The position numbers and the translations under genes are program-made. Of a DNA stretch of 64,000 bases, positions 47,101 through 62,100 are shown one piece after another. The first letter of the stretch is position 1; each line of letters starts with the position of its first letter. Source of the DNA: Mikania micrantha (lineage: Eukaryota > Streptophyta > Magnoliopsida > Asterales > Asteraceae); NCBI GenBank assembly GCA_009363875.1, contig CM018680.1, positions 62,276,279 through 62,340,278 on the forward strand. Reading direction: 5' to 3'. The notes beneath the pieces were generated by a model. That model was not told where the DNA came from and did not search any database. It saw only the letters and a list, made by a program, of their open reading frames with translations.

Positions 47101-50100
47101 AAAATTAATGGAGTCTATTTATTTTAGTAGGATGTGTAAGTGTCGAATCTAAAAAATCGGGTGACATTGCATTCATTATTCATGTAGGTCCACTTCTGAT
47201 TAACACGGACGATCTCACATTAACTTTGAATCCAAACGCATGGACACAGGTTCATGTTTAGTTATTTTTACAATAATTCAATTCTCATGATGAGGTTTAA
47301 TATAATTATGACTAATAAATTGTTGTAATTTTATAGATGGCTAATATAGTATTCGTAGATATGCCTGCTGGTGCAGGTTTTTCATATGCTGAAACCCAAG
47401 AAGGATGGGTTAGCAGTGATACAATTCTAGCTGCCAATTATAAAGACTTTATTAAAAAGGTCTAAGTACAATTTATTTAAAATTCTAAATTTACCACAAG
47501 TGTGTTTTCTATAAATATGATTCGAGGGGAAAAGATCTTCAAGCAATCTTAATTTCTACACCAGAGATGATGCTTTAAATTTATTTTTCCTTGGTGACTG
47601 TATGAACACATGGTAAACCTATGGGTTTCTTCAACGCCTGACTAATAATGGAATCATGTAAAACTTAACTGCAAACAACCATATTGTGATGACCTACAAG
47701 AAAAACAGACGTTATAAAAGTCTTATTTACCAAAGGGTGTTGTCCTAGCGGTACTCTATGACATTCCAAATAAAAGGTCATTGATTAAAATCACATCCAA
47801 GGCATAGTTGAGTTAATGGGGGTCAGGATGTTTTCCAAAATGGTTTACTCATGAGGTGGCCTACCATTGGTTCAGGTTTTGTCACATGATCCGGGTTTCG
47901 AGTCTTTGCACTCAGTGATATCGTAGGTCCAAAGTATTGTTGGTAAAAAAAAATTAAAGTCTTATTTTGAGACCTACAGTCATATTTTGTAGTGAACTTT
48001 GTCTTTTGGTAATAACTTACAGTTTCTGAGCGACAATCCAAAGTTGTTGGGAAATCCATTATACATATCAGGAATTTCCTACTCTGCCATTATTGTTCCA
48101 AAAGTCACTTTAGAATTATACGAAGGTAACCAATTAATGGTTCTTTTCTCGTAGTTCAAATAATAATACTAAAAATATTTCTTTTATTTACCTTAATTTC
48201 AATGTTTGTGGATAAAGTTATGATATGATAACATTAATTTATAGGTAATGAGCGTGGAGATCAACCAGCCGTCAACATTCAAGTAAATCATTAAACCTTT
48301 CAAACTTTAATATATTATTTACAAAATTTCAAATTTGTATCTTACGTTATGTTTTGGGGTGTCTGTTTTTGAATTAAATTCTAAAAACGCGAAATTCGAT
48401 TTCATTTTGATTTGAAAAGCATCAATTCAAAATTCGGTTCGAATTCGATACACACACACTAATCTTATCTTACTTAGCTAATAAATAAATGTTTTTTTAT
48501 GAACACTTAACGCATTCCTAGAGCACCTTGATATTCTCTTTCCCGCCTGTTTCTTATATTAAATATATCATATATTAAATATTAAATATAATTTAACACA
48601 AGTTTAAATTAAAAATAAGACTTTTTTAATACATTGAAAATGTTTTAATATTAAAAAAACAAACTTTTTTAAAAAACCAAATTATTACAAAATTTAAAAT
48701 TTTTAAAAAAAGTTTTACAAAACCAAAAATTTTAAAAAAAAACGAACTTTAAAAAGTTAGTGTTTAAAAAATCTAATATAACTATTCCAGTTTTTAATCT
48801 ATGAAATTATATTTAATCATATTTTATATCAAAAAAACTATACATAAATTAAATTTTTATTGGTAACTATTAATTAATAATACTTTTTATTCATCCCGTG
48901 TAATACACGGGGTATTAACCTAGTTTAGTATATATAAAAACTGAACTTAATTTACAATGGGGCTATATGTTTAAGGTTTTGATTTTTAGAAATTTTGAAT
49001 GCTTAAAGTTAGCATTAATTTTTTAAATAAAGTTTAAACAAATTATTTAGATGATTATTTTTTTTGAACGGAGATCGAGGTAATTATATACCTATGTAAT
49101 ATCGATTTCATTTGTTTCACCGTAAACATCCTTTATTTTTTTTAACCTTTAATTAGGTTAAATTTTTTTTACTTGTTACCTTATACCAAACACGCTTTTA
49201 ATGATTCTAAACTTGAATGTAGGGTTACATTCTTTGTAGTCCTCTCACCAATAAGTTCATGGACTTCAATTCAAGACTTGAATACGCTCATCGTATGGCA
49301 CTCATATCAGACGATATTTATCAGGTGATATGATATTATGATTTTAGTTATATAGAATTGTTGAATTGGATTGTTGAGTTACATGTACGACAATTTTATT
49401 TGTAGTCGGCTATAAACAATTGTAATGGTAATTATTTGGACACTATGCGAGCCAACTCAGCGTGCAGAGAAAGTCTTCAAGGTTATGAAAAGGTGCTAAC
49501 TATAAACATTAGTATCAAAATAAATGAACTTTTCGAAAATGATTAATGCTAGAAAATTGAACTTGCAGTGCACAAGCCTTATTAGTCTTGACAACATTCT
49601 GGAACCAGTTTCGGATGACAGCAAATATGCTGTAAGCTTTCTCCCTCTCTCCATCTCTTTATGTATGTATGCATATATAATTAGTATCAAATGAGAATTT
49701 GATCTAATCTATTTAAAAACCAAAAAACCATATACAATCCTTTCATTAATTTTAGTATATTTTTTATTAGTGGATAACGTCCCATTTGCGGCGCACATGT
49801 GTAATATACATATATGTGGACTCTCAACGGGTAAAAGTAAAATTGGACTAATTTTAACGTTGTTTTATTTATTTTGCGAAAATAACGTTAAAAACGTTGG
49901 GATTATAACTTCAAACGATACCTTTGAGCCGGGGACCCTTTGGAGCAACCTCTTTGTCCCAACTGGGATAGGTGTAAGGTTTGTGTCCATCATTCCTCCC
50001 CAGACCCTACTAAATAGTGGGAATATACTGGGTATGTTTGTTTTATTAGTGGATAAGATTAAATCATAACTCTTAAGGTTCTATGATTCATATACATGAG

Positions 50101-53100
50101 TAAACTTTGGTTGGCTTTATAGTTTTGATGTTTATACTTTGAAACATATGTGTACGTATGTGTGTGTGTAAAATTAGTATCAAACATAATATATTTGCCA
50201 AAACAAAACAAGTGTATATTTCCATGTCATGTCTGGAATTGATGCTGGTAAAAAAATATTAACCTTAGCTAGTTTGTTGATTATATTCTTCTAGCTTGTT
50301 TGGATATAAAGTACTAATACAAGACATGTTTTACCCATATTTGTTGACGGCATCATATGCTTAAGACATAAAGGAAGAGTTTAGGTCTAAGTGTAAGGCA
50401 CTTAAAAATCATGGGTTTTTTTAAGCAAGGGTTATAGACTTATAGCATAAATATATCGTATATGAGGGCTTTATACATATTTTAGGTTTGTTTTGAGCTA
50501 CTTTAGGTTGCTTTAGATTAGTTTAGGCTTGTTCAAGTCTAGTGTACTTAATTCAGGCATGCCCAGATGATTTTTAGTGGGAATTCGATATGAAAAATAT
50601 ATTTGAGCGACTGAAAATGGGCCTTTTGAAGTGAAGCAATCGGGTTGCGACTAAGGGCCTAAGCATACGTCTTGCGGGCTTTTGATAACAATGGTTATAC
50701 CGACCCTTTTTGTTCCTATTTGTAAGAACAAAAGGCTTGTGCTTCCCAAAACAATGACTCCCTTGGTCCCCACCAATCTCCCAAGAAGTCTAAAGAATCT
50801 ATTGGAGAAGTCATCAACCATCGGAAGTTATAATTAACCTTTAAAATACTGAATACTTGTTTATATTGAAGTCCTCTTGTTTATATTAAAGTCCTCAGTT
50901 TATGCTGATAATCCAATTTTTCATATTAACTTGGCTTCTATGAAGATTATAGTTTCTCTGGATCATCTGGTTTATACCAAAATTCTATTTCTAAAGGTGA
51001 GGCAGTTTCCACTGTTGAAAGCTATTTATGTTGATATACGTACTTTTGCACATCAGAAATCTTGTTGGTATCTTGGTGTAGACTTAATGAGCATACCTTG
51101 ATGGCTTGATCATCTGTGAGATTGATTTAGTTTGTTTCACAAGAAAAGATTCACTTCTTCGGTGTTGATCAACTTTTTAGTTAACATTGTGATCCATCCT
51201 CGATCCTACAATATCCTTCATTATATATATCCCAAACGGCCAAACCACAAGTGATTTATTCATTTTTCTTGATTCCACAAAGCTTCTCCAGTTTGTTTAT
51301 CCATTGTATTCTGTGGTTTGCGTAGTTTAACTGATTACCCTTTGAGGAATTTTTATCCATAAAATTTGGCATTTACGTACCATTCATTATGAATTGTTCT
51401 ATGGATAGCTAGAGTTGATAGTTAGGCTGATCATAACATGAGACGAATCATTAACCTTAACCATGAATATATTTATCTTCTAAGAACTACAAAAAGCATA
51501 ACTATTAAAAAGTAATTTTCTATGGTTGTTTTTCATTTCTAAAATTTTCAAAAACAATTCCCTTCACAATATGATAGAAATAACTTATGTAATATTGCAT
51601 CCCTTGTTATTGTATTTCTTGCGAAATATACCCACTGAAAAAACCACTCATTTTCCTTCTCTTGTATTTCACAATCTTTAACAAAAAGTCCCATCTTCAA
51701 TCTTATTGTATTTGTCATACAAGCACCATATTCAAGCCACTAATTTTCCTAGAAGAATGTGAACTACGGGTGGGGGGGCGGGGGTGATGGAAATCAGAGT
51801 TCAAAATTCACACAACACACTTTTTATGTGGGCAATCAATTCTTCTCTCTTAACATTAACAATCAAACGGAAATGCGATTACATAAGGAAAACAAAAAAC
51901 CAAAAGAAAACTACCTACTAATATCTACCACTACTGTAAATCAGGAGACAAATAACACACGTACGGTTCATGCATGCACCACTATCTGCATTGCATGGAT
52001 TACAAAAACACACAAACATAATTACTAAATTGCCCTTTAGGTTAATTCTCATTAATCTTTCATTCTCCCCCTTAACGAGAATTAGTAGCTCCTCCAAGAT
52101 CTTCAACACCAAGCAAAGCCCTAATTACACCAAATTTAACCCCGTGGTAACGCCTTAGTAAGAATGCCCGCCTTCTGCGTTTCACCACTCACGTGTTCTA
52201 CCAAAATCTGACCTTGTTCCACACATTCCCAAACAAAATGATGTTTTGTATCGATATGCTTGCTTCGACCGTGAAACACGGGATTCTTCATAAGGGCTAT
52301 TGCAGACTTATTATCAACCAATAACTTCACTTGCTGTGCCATACACCCGGTTAAGTCACTCAGTTTTGCAGCCACAAGGCTTGACAAGAAGCACATGTTG
52401 CAGCCATAAATTCCGCTTCACAAGAACTCAACGCAACTGTTCTTTATTTCTGCGAAGCCCATGTCACCAAATTGTGCGAATAATAGAACACCATTCCACT
52501 TGTTTCTCTTCGATCATCAACGTCCATGCCATGACTGTTGTCACTATACCCATTAGCTTCCCATCACCGCCTTTTCTATAAAATAATCCCATGCTCATTG
52601 TTCCTTTAACATACCGAGTATTTGCTTTACTGCCATAAGATGACTTTCATGTGGATTTTCCATGTATCGGCTCACAACGCCAACTGAATAACTCATATCC
52701 AGTCGTGTATGAGTCAAGTACCTGAGGCTCCCTATTATACGCCGATAATCTGTAGCACTGACCAGTTTCCCATTGCCATCCTTCAACAATTGTTTCTTCG
52801 GATCCATAGGCCACTTGGATTCATTACACTCCAACATCCCCGCTACTTTCAGCACTTTCTTCGCATATGTTTCTTGCTTCAACACAATCCCATTTGACTT
52901 ATGTTCGACTTCTATTCCCAGGTAGTATGACAGCTTTCCCAAATCACTCATTTCAAACTCCTTCTTCATTTGTCCTTTGAACCTGTTCACTTCACTTTCA
53001 TTTGATCCCATGACAATAAGATCATCCATGCATACTCCAACAATGAGTATTGAGTTCTGGCCATGTAGTTTGTAAACAACTTTCTCATGCACACTCTTAA

Positions 53101-56100
53101 TAAACCCGAATCCTTTCAAAGACTTGTCTAACTGAGCATTCCATGCCCTCGGGGCCCGTCGCAACCCGTATAAAGCCTTGTGCAGCTTATACACTTGATC
53201 TTATCTCCCTTTCACTTCAAAACCTATGGGCTGTGATAGATAAACTTCCTGCATCAAGTCTCCATTCAAGGTTGCAGACTTTACATCTAAATGATGCACC
53301 ACCCATCCTTTGTCCGCTGCCATTGCTAACAGAAAACGTATCGTCTCCATTATGGCAACCGGAGCAAAAGCCTCCTCAAAGTCTACACCCTTTTCTTAAA
53401 CATAGCCTTTTGCAACAAGCTGGGCCTTGTACTTAGTAACTGCACCTGTTGCATCTCGCTTCAATTTATAAACCCACTTCAATTCGATCACTTTGTGGCC
53501 TTTAGGCAATGAGACTAAGGACCACGTTTTGTTCCTTTCAATGGATGACAATTCCGCTTTCATCGCATTCACCCATCCCTCTTCAACTACTGCTTCAGAG
53601 TAGTTCTGTGGTTCATCTTCTATTAGTAGGAGTTCATGATTCCTGATTGGTACAGTCCGACTATAGACATCTTGCAAAGTAGTAAACCCATGAACTGGTG
53701 TATCATCTGTACCAGAATCACTCTCCCCTCTTCATTAGGATTGACATTAGGAGATGGGTGTGGTTCAAATCGATCATTCTGGGAATCATTGTTCACTGGT
53801 GTTAAGGGCGTGGGTTCATTAATAATTCGGGTGCCGATTCCTGGTTTTAAACTTGGTCTCCAACATTGATACTTGCATGTCTACAACTTTGCGTGGATGC
53901 ATTGTGACTGTCACTGATCTCATTCCAAGCCCAACCTTTTCTTTCATCAAACACAGCATCACGACCTACTACCACTTTCTTCTCTTTAGGGTTGAGAAAT
54001 CTATGAGCCTTACTGCCTTCTTCAACTCCTAAATAAACCATGGTTGTACTCTGATCATCAAGCTTTGTAACATTATTCGATGTATTCTTCACATATCCCA
54101 AGCACCCGAACACTTTCAAATGACTGAGATTACGCCTCTTGCCCTTCCAGCCTTGATACGGACTCATGTTCTTTAATGCCTTCGTGGTGACTTGTTTCAA
54201 CAAATACACAGCATGTCAAACCGCCTCAACCCAAAGGTTATCCGGTAAGCTAGCCCATAGACTTTAACAGTGACCTGGTCAGGTTCAGTATCGTTCTGTT
54301 GCGTCTCTCCACAACCCCGTTTTGATGTGGAGTGTACGGGGCAGTCAGTTGTCTTTGGATACCATGATCAGAACAAAACTTCCTAAACTGATGAGAGTTA
54401 AACTCTCCAACACAGTCAGTCCGGAGTGCCTTTAGAATACAACCACTTTCCTTTTCCACATGTTCCTTGAAGTTTTTGAAAAACCAAAATGCTTCATCCT
54501 TTGTCTTTAGAAGATACACCCACATGTACCTACAGTAGTCATCAACAATTAACATAAGGTATCGATTATCTCCCATCGTTGATGGTGTGATCGGACCACA
54601 TATATCTGCATGAACGAGCTCCAGTGGAGAGCCTGCACGCCAATTTGATTCTGTAGGGAACGGCAGCTTAGTTTGTTTTGAGACTAAGCAGCTTTCATAA
54701 ACTTGTGTTTGGTGAGTTATCTTGGGTATTCCATGTGCCAATCAATTTTTTACCATTGTCTCAATTGTTTTAAAGTTTGTGTGACCCAATCTGGCATGCC
54801 AAAGCCATGCTGAGTCATCCAACTTACTCACTAATCATACTGTTTTTGAAGTTTTTAGTGACACTCTGTATAGTCGATTCTTTTCTCGTTGTACTTTTAG
54901 TACCAATCTTCCTTCTTCATCAATCAACTTGAGATATTCATTCTTCATTGAAACCTCATACCCCTTCACTGTGAGTTGACCCAAACTCATTATGTTACTC
55001 TCCAAGGCTGGTATAAAATACACCTCAGGGATCACCAATTGTTCCCCACTTTTACATTCAAACAAAATTGTGCCCTATCCTTTTATTGGAACTTTCGAAT
55101 CATATCCAAACTTGACCTGCGTGGTCACCCGCTCATCCAATTCTGCAAACAACTCCTTAAGACCCGTCATGTGGTTACTCGTTCCATTGTCCAAGTACCA
55201 CATGTTGGGTTCTTTGCCTTCGATCATGTTTGATCGATTGGGAAGTACCTTCTCCTCGTTTAGCAGTACCATGGTTGGAGAATCCTCACCATGTACACTA
55301 AGCAACATAGTTGGTTCATCATGTTCCTGTTGAGTCAAATAAACCTCGTCCCCTACTTTCCTTTCTCCTGAGCATTCAAACGAAAAATGCCCCATCTGGT
55401 TACACTTGTAACACTTCACATCTTTCTTGTCTCTCAGTTTTCGATTGTTGTAATAAATCATTATGGCAACTACTATTTCCCCGACCACCGCGTCCAACCT
55501 CTTTCTCGTGAACAACTTCGACCTCCCCTGTCGAAACTTGTACCTCGTCCACAACCCCTTGAACTGAATCTGCCAAACGGTTTGTGGTCGGAATGATTCT
55601 CATTCTTTGTCAGGAGCAAACTGCTCTCACCACCTGCGCCACTTTGCCTTGATTTTAACCGGTCTTCATACGCTTTTAACCGGCCAACCACCTCCTCGAA
55701 CGGCATTGATTCAAGATCTGTGGTCTGCTCGATCGATGTGACTAACTGAAGATACTTGTCTGGTACAGTATCTAACAGCTTCCGAACAACCATGCTATCC
55801 TCCAGCGTCGTTCCCAAACTACTATATTTCGAGATCATGCCTGACAATTTCCTAGCATAATCATCGATAGACTCGTTCTCTCTCATCCGCAACGAGTCGA
55901 ACTCGCTCTTGAGAGTGTTTAGTCGAGCCTTTTGTATCGTGTCATCCCCCAAATACCTCAGCTTCAACGACTCCCATACCTCCTTCGTCGTTTTCTTCTT
56001 CGCCACCTGAAGAAGAACATCTTCTGGGATCGCTTGGAATAAGAAAGCCCTAGCCGTCTTACCTTTCTTCTCATCCACCACCATTCCAAACGGTGTTTCA

Positions 56101-59100
56101 ATAGATTCCCATAGTCCCTGGGCATCCATAATTGCTTCCATTTTTATCGACCATGTGGTGTAATTCGTCGCTGTCAGTATTGGCAACTGCATCGACACTG
56201 ATCTTGCTTCCTTTGGTACCGGGGACGGATTCACCAAAGACATCTTATTGAACCGAGGGAATTTGGGCATACAAGGAACCTTGAACGCTTTGATACCAAG
56301 TGATGGAAATCAGATTTCAAAATTCACACAACACACACACTTTTTATCTGGGCAATCATTTCTTCTCTCTTAACATTAACAATCAAACGGAAATGCTATT
56401 ACATAAGGAAAACAAAAAACCAAAAGAAAACTACCCACTACTATCTACCACTACTGTAAATCAAGAAACAAATAACACACGTACGGTTCATGCATGCACC
56501 ACTATCCGCATTGCATGGATTATAAAAACACACAAACATAATTACTAAATTGCCCTTTAGGTTAAATCTCATTAATATTTCAAGAGGCCGGTATGCTAAT
56601 GCTTGATATTTGTGGAATCCATATCAAACATGATGTCATTTAAGTTACATGTTCACATAGTGACAATATGATTTCTTGAAGGTCGACAAATTAAAGCCCT
56701 CTCGACATCTTGAAATTATGTCAAACTTGTAGCAATATATTATATCGATTGAAAATGCATGCGACTAAGGTCTATTTTCCTACATGTACATTTGAACAAA
56801 AACTTGATAACTATCTTTCAAGACAATACAATGTGTATAGCTACTTTAAAGGAGACGTAAGGAAACACATCTCGCCAAAGTTTTTCTTAACATGTGATAT
56901 ACAAAACAAGGAAAATCAATCTTCGTCAGATTAATTCAAAAAATTATTATAACAGCTCTTACTCTGCAATCTTACAGACACATATTTATGTTAGGTATCA
57001 CACACACACATACACTCGAAAAAGTAGTAAATCAACATAAGAGAATTAACTTTGTTCGGTAAGTGTGACATATGTCTACAAGCATCAGCGGTTTGTATTA
57101 TTCTTTGGTTGCCTAAAGAATTTTATTTTAAGTACATATTGCAATGTCGTAGGGAGATACAAATAGGGTTTCTTACTTTAATAAACAAGCTAAGTTTAAC
57201 CTGTGTGACAGCCTATATGATTAGCTGGCTATAAGCCTCCACACATAACATGTTCGTTTGTAGGAGAAAATAATCAAATACATATACACATATATATATA
57301 TATATATATATGTAAAGACTAATAAAGGCTGATGCTCACCAAACTTCTTGTTTTGTCCAAGTATAGGAGTCTCTTTGAATAAACACCTTCGGAAGGAAGA
57401 AGTGATTCTTCGGAAGCAGCATTGCTTCCGAAGGATAACTGGTTCCTGCCGAAGGTTGTACAAGACAACTGCTTCCGAGGAATCTTCTTATGCACTAAAG
57501 ACAAAGACTTCCGAGGTTTATCCTCTGACAAAGACTGTAGCAGATTACACTTAGGTACAAAAGGTACTGACACAAGACATGTTGGTCTGAATAAAGATAG
57601 AGACAACATGTAATGAGTCAGATAAAGCACCTTACCTCTCCCATGCTACATTAAATGCAAAAGATCATCTGAAGCCTTGAAGATCAATAACATTAAATGT
57701 CTTTTGTATTTAGTAGTCTTTTGTAAAGTCAATGTCTATTAATGTAATGATTATGAAAGAGTGTCTTAGCCTGTTAAGACACTCAACATACTAGAATAAG
57801 CTTTACTTTATGTACTTGTCTAGTATACCCAACTTGTATTCCTAAGTGTATACGGTTGTAGCCTCGGCTATATAACCTCCCAATGTATGGTTGCTTGAAG
57901 GTGCTTGCTTGTATACTTCCACTTTGAGAGAAATATATCCTTGAGCTTGAATTATTCCTGTGTTCTTATTATTGTTCAAAGATTATTACTGTGTCATTTT
58001 GAGTGAAATTGTGAGATCATTCTAACAGAACATTCCGCATCTGTTAGAGTCAAGTAAGAAATACTTGTGAAGTGTTGTTTAGAGATAACAACCCGATCTT
58101 AGCTTCTGAAGTGTGAGATCTTCCGACACATTATTTTCGGAAGCATAGGCTTCTCAAGGTACTCTTCAGAAGAAAGTGTCTTCCGAAGAACATTTTGCCT
58201 AATGAATTTTCTAACACTTCAGAAGCAGTGCTTCCGACAGTATAAATTTTATACTTCGGAAGCACATCCCTTCTGAACACTTTTGGTCTAATAAATTCCC
58301 TGCTTCCGAAAGTCACTTCTTCGGAAGCACCTCAGTCAGAGAAAATTAATTGTGAAACCAGCTGTCATCGGAAGACCTTTTTCTGACATCCGGATCTCAA
58401 ATTTAATGTGTCTATATATTAAATGCTGAAATCCGAAGGTATATAAAGGTCTCCCGCTCATTCAAATTCTCACAAACTGTTTCACTTTGAACTCTTCTTT
58501 TCTTTGATCTCTCAAATTGTGCCCTAAAATCACCAACTGTCATGGCTCTTCTTGCTTTCAAACCTGCTCACAACGTACCAGCGGAGTTATTAGCAGAACA
58601 TGATGCTGACTTCGCCCCAATAATCTCCTTTCTTCAAAGGAGCAGGTATTTCTTTGCACTAACCGTTCAGCCCTTGGTGTATGAATCTCATCACCAACAG
58701 TTTTGGGCATCTTGTTCTGTTTCTTCGTCTCCCAATGGTCGGTCTCTTGAAGCCACCATTGATGCTCATCCCATTGCTATCACTGTGGAAACCATCTGTC
58801 GGCATCTTAAATTCAATGATGCCGGTGGAAGGGTCTCTTTCACTAAGGATGAGGTAGCATCGACATTTAAGTCGATGGGGTACGAAGGTCCTCTCCCTTC
58901 AACAACCTATTTGAAGGGTAGAGTGTCCTATAATTACAAGTACCTCATACATGTGTTTTTACATTGTCTTTCAAATAAATCTGGTGGTTGGGACCAAGTT
59001 CCATCTGATTTAGCTTCGGCTATTCATGGCTTGGTTTCTAATCAACTGTTTAATTTTTCTGCTTTTATTTTTAATAATTTGGTTGACAACATCACGTCAC

Positions 59101-62100
59101 CAAAGAAGTTTTGTATGTATCCCAGGTTCTTGCAACACCTTTTTAATGAAGAGTTGGGAGCTTCCCTTTCTCTAACTGGGAATACTTACAAAATGCCCTT
59201 GGTCTCTTCCAAGATTTTTGTGCAACTCAAGAAGAAGAGTGCTCAGTTCTCTGGGACATTCACTCATCTTCTTTCCTCTATGGAGTCCCCTGCTCCAGAA
59301 GGTGACAGCTCTGTTTACCCCACAGATGCTGAACCCACACCTTCCACTTCTGTTCCTCACCCCATAAAAATCACTTACAAACGCAAACGAAACCCTGTGC
59401 AACTTTCTACAGTTGTTCAGGCTCCTTCTACTGAACCCAAACAGAAAAAGGTTAAAAGAACTGCTCAGGGCACAGTTCTACCTAAGGTGAAAGCCACACC
59501 CCTTGTTTCTCCACAGGTTCTTCCTTTGAAACCTGTGGTTGCCCTTAACCAGCCTGAAAGCCCTCAGCTTATGTCACAAAACATAACTGAGAATATTCAA
59601 AGGGATGCACCCATCATTGAGTTTGCTTCTCATAAAGCAACTTCATTAGATAAGAGACTGTCTCCCAAGTCTCCAGGTTCGTATCATCCAGAAATGCCCC
59701 CCTCCCATCCCATCACCCAGGCTCAAGGAACCTCTGCACTAACTATGGAGGAACCACTCTCTCCCACTTCCCAAACTTTAATGAGAGTGGTGACACAGTT
59801 ACAAGCTCGGTTCCCTGACCCAGAGCCTATTCAGTCAGAGGTTGGTCCCAGTAGTTCTGAAGGGGTCAATGCAGGTGAGGCTGCCACTACTGTTGATCTT
59901 AATAAAGATCCACAGGACAGTGGTACAGGCAATAGGACCTCACCTGCGGCAACCTATGTTGGGGAGGACTTCTTTGAGGTTCTTCTCAATGAAGGGAATC
60001 CAGGGTGCCAAGAACCCACATCTGGTGGTGGAGGTGCAGGAGCTAGGCTCAAGACTCCATCGCCCCATGATTCTACTCTGGTAGAGGAGGGCATATCCAC
60101 ACAGGAATTGACGGCTACAATCACTTCCCTCCAAGCCAGGGTAGCTCAGTTGGAAGCTGAGGTGGCTACCCTGCGGTTTGAGATCCAGACCAAAGAAGCA
60201 ACCATTCTGGATCTCAGGAGGCGTCCACCTGTTCTTTTGCATCCGTTTCATCCTGATCCTGCTACTACCACTTTTACCTCCCCTGATGCTACCAAAAAGG
60301 GGGAGAATATACCAACTGCAGGGTCAGGATCAGAAGCAAGAGAAGAGGAGGGTGCACAGGAAGTTAATCCATCCTTAGTCACTTTGACTGCTGAATGGGA
60401 TGACTTCTTGGGTACTTATTTTCAAGATTCTTCTTCTACTTCTTCTTCTTCTTCTTCTGCTTCTGAGGATACAAGGGAGGTTGCCAAAGAGACTGAACAG
60501 CAAACATCAAATGTCTCTTTGGAACCTCAGTCCCCTCTTGGGACTAAGTCTCCTTCTGAGACTGCAGCCCAGGTTGTCATGGAAGACACCACACAAGAAG
60601 AACCAATTTCCATGAAATCTGTGTCCCCTTCTGGGACAGAAGCTGCTGAAGCTCTCTCTTCCTCTCCTGAGCCCTTTGTGGAATCTAATAAGGAATCATC
60701 TAAGGGGATTGGTCAACTGGAGGAGACAGTGAATGCTGAGGTTAACTCCGAAGCTGCAGCTGCCTCCGAAGGCCCAGTCATCCTGGATGTTTCCTCCACA
60801 GAGGAGCTACATGCCAATGAACCAGCTGGTGAGGCAACAGAAGAAATCTCCTCTGGGGCAAAAATAACTGCTGATGACAAAGGAAAAAGTAAGCTAACCC
60901 CAGAGGAGGAAGCAGAACAGGAGGAGATGAGACCAAAGAAAACAAAGGGCCGACCAAATACCTCTCTAGATGAAGAGCGAGCTAGACTCTCTGCTTTGCT
61001 CGAAGAAAGAGGTTATGACTTTGATGAAGTCATCAACTGGTCGGTACCTAGAATGGCTGCCGAGCTGGACAAGGTGCAGCAGCAAGAACAAGCTGTTGCT
61101 GCATCAAAGGCTCTGAGTGTACTTACAAAGGAGCAAAAAGAAAAGGCCTACAGAGACAAGAACAAGGCCTTTCTCTTGGAATATGGCTTCCATGCTCGGC
61201 AGCTAGGCCCAATGAAGAACTCAACCATGGATATGCATATCAGAGATATAAAAGCCAAAGTTGCCAGAGGTGAGTTACCTTCAATTGAACAAATAAGGGC
61301 AAGAAAGGAAAGCCTAATGAGAGGCTTAGGTTTAGGGGGAGGAGCTACAATAGAATTTCCCCTCTCTGGTGCAGGGATCAGAGAGGGAGAAGAAGTCATG
61401 TGTGGGGAAGTAACAAAAGCAATGTTCCCCAACATGTTCCCCCTAAATCCTAAAGAAGAACCAATATCTCCTCCTTCAAGTCCAAGTATGGATAACATGC
61501 CAATCTCCTCAGTCTACAAAAAGGGTAAGAAGACTACAAGGAAACAATCAACTGTGGAAGCCCAACAGGCCAGAGTTCTGAGAAGTCATGCCACTGCTCA
61601 AGACAAACCAAGATTCACAAGAAGAAAGAGCATGGCTAAAAGGAAAAAGAAAACAAAAACTATCCCCTTCGACTCTGAGCCTGATACAACACTCTCAGTA
61701 CTTGAAGCCACATCTGAAGCAACTCCCGAAACTACACAAACCCGAGAAGACATGAGGGATATCAGCAGACTAATGCATGAGCATTCATACATCCCCTTGG
61801 TAAATTGGAGCTTCAATGCACAAGAAAGGATATTCATCCTTACCGACTACAATGGAGAAATAAAACTGGTGGATCTTTTGCATCTGATGATGTTGGCAAA
61901 ACCCTATATATTTGATCTAGATATGCTCCCTCTCAATAATCCTGACAATGGAGCAGATGGGAGGTCAGCAATCAGATTGATTAGAAAAAGGGCACAGGTA
62001 CTGAGGGGTACATGGAAGCCAAGGTTTATTCCTTAGAAGTTTTGGTAGCATCAGCCTAGGGGGAGACTGTAAAGACTAATAAAGGCTGATGCTCACCAAA

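Larger units (their letters stand above)
51785..56582 (-). mobile_element. complete Ty1/copia retrotransposon, minus strand, 4.8 kb
   Basis: Two LTRs (56301-56582 as the 5' LTR, 51785-52062 as the 3' LTR), a primer site and a PPT enclose a full but decayed gag-pol read on the minus strand, opposite to the SCPL gene. The LTRs differ at about a dozen positions plus a 4-bp indel in 280 bp, so the insertion is old compared with the element at 57311. The flanks (GGGGG and AGAGG) are not a convincing target duplication. The lineage within copia is not resolved. Confidence 0.88.

Noticed and set aside
49770..50069. 99-codon open frame in SCPL intron 9
   Set aside because: Its second half is a TS-type SINE and there is no protein similarity.
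50877..51101. 74-codon frame with weak resemblance to a copia RNase H tail (ADNPIFHIN)
   Set aside because: Only a few residues agree and no neighbouring pol block is found.
57221..57630. Opposed open frames at the start of the young LTR (also at 62076-62371)
   Set aside because: They are produced by the near-palindromic CTTCGGAAG motifs and occur identically in both LTRs. There is no coding evidence.
59940..60251. Antisense frames within the 1164-codon aORF
   Set aside because: They are shadows of a long GC-richer sense frame, with no independent support.
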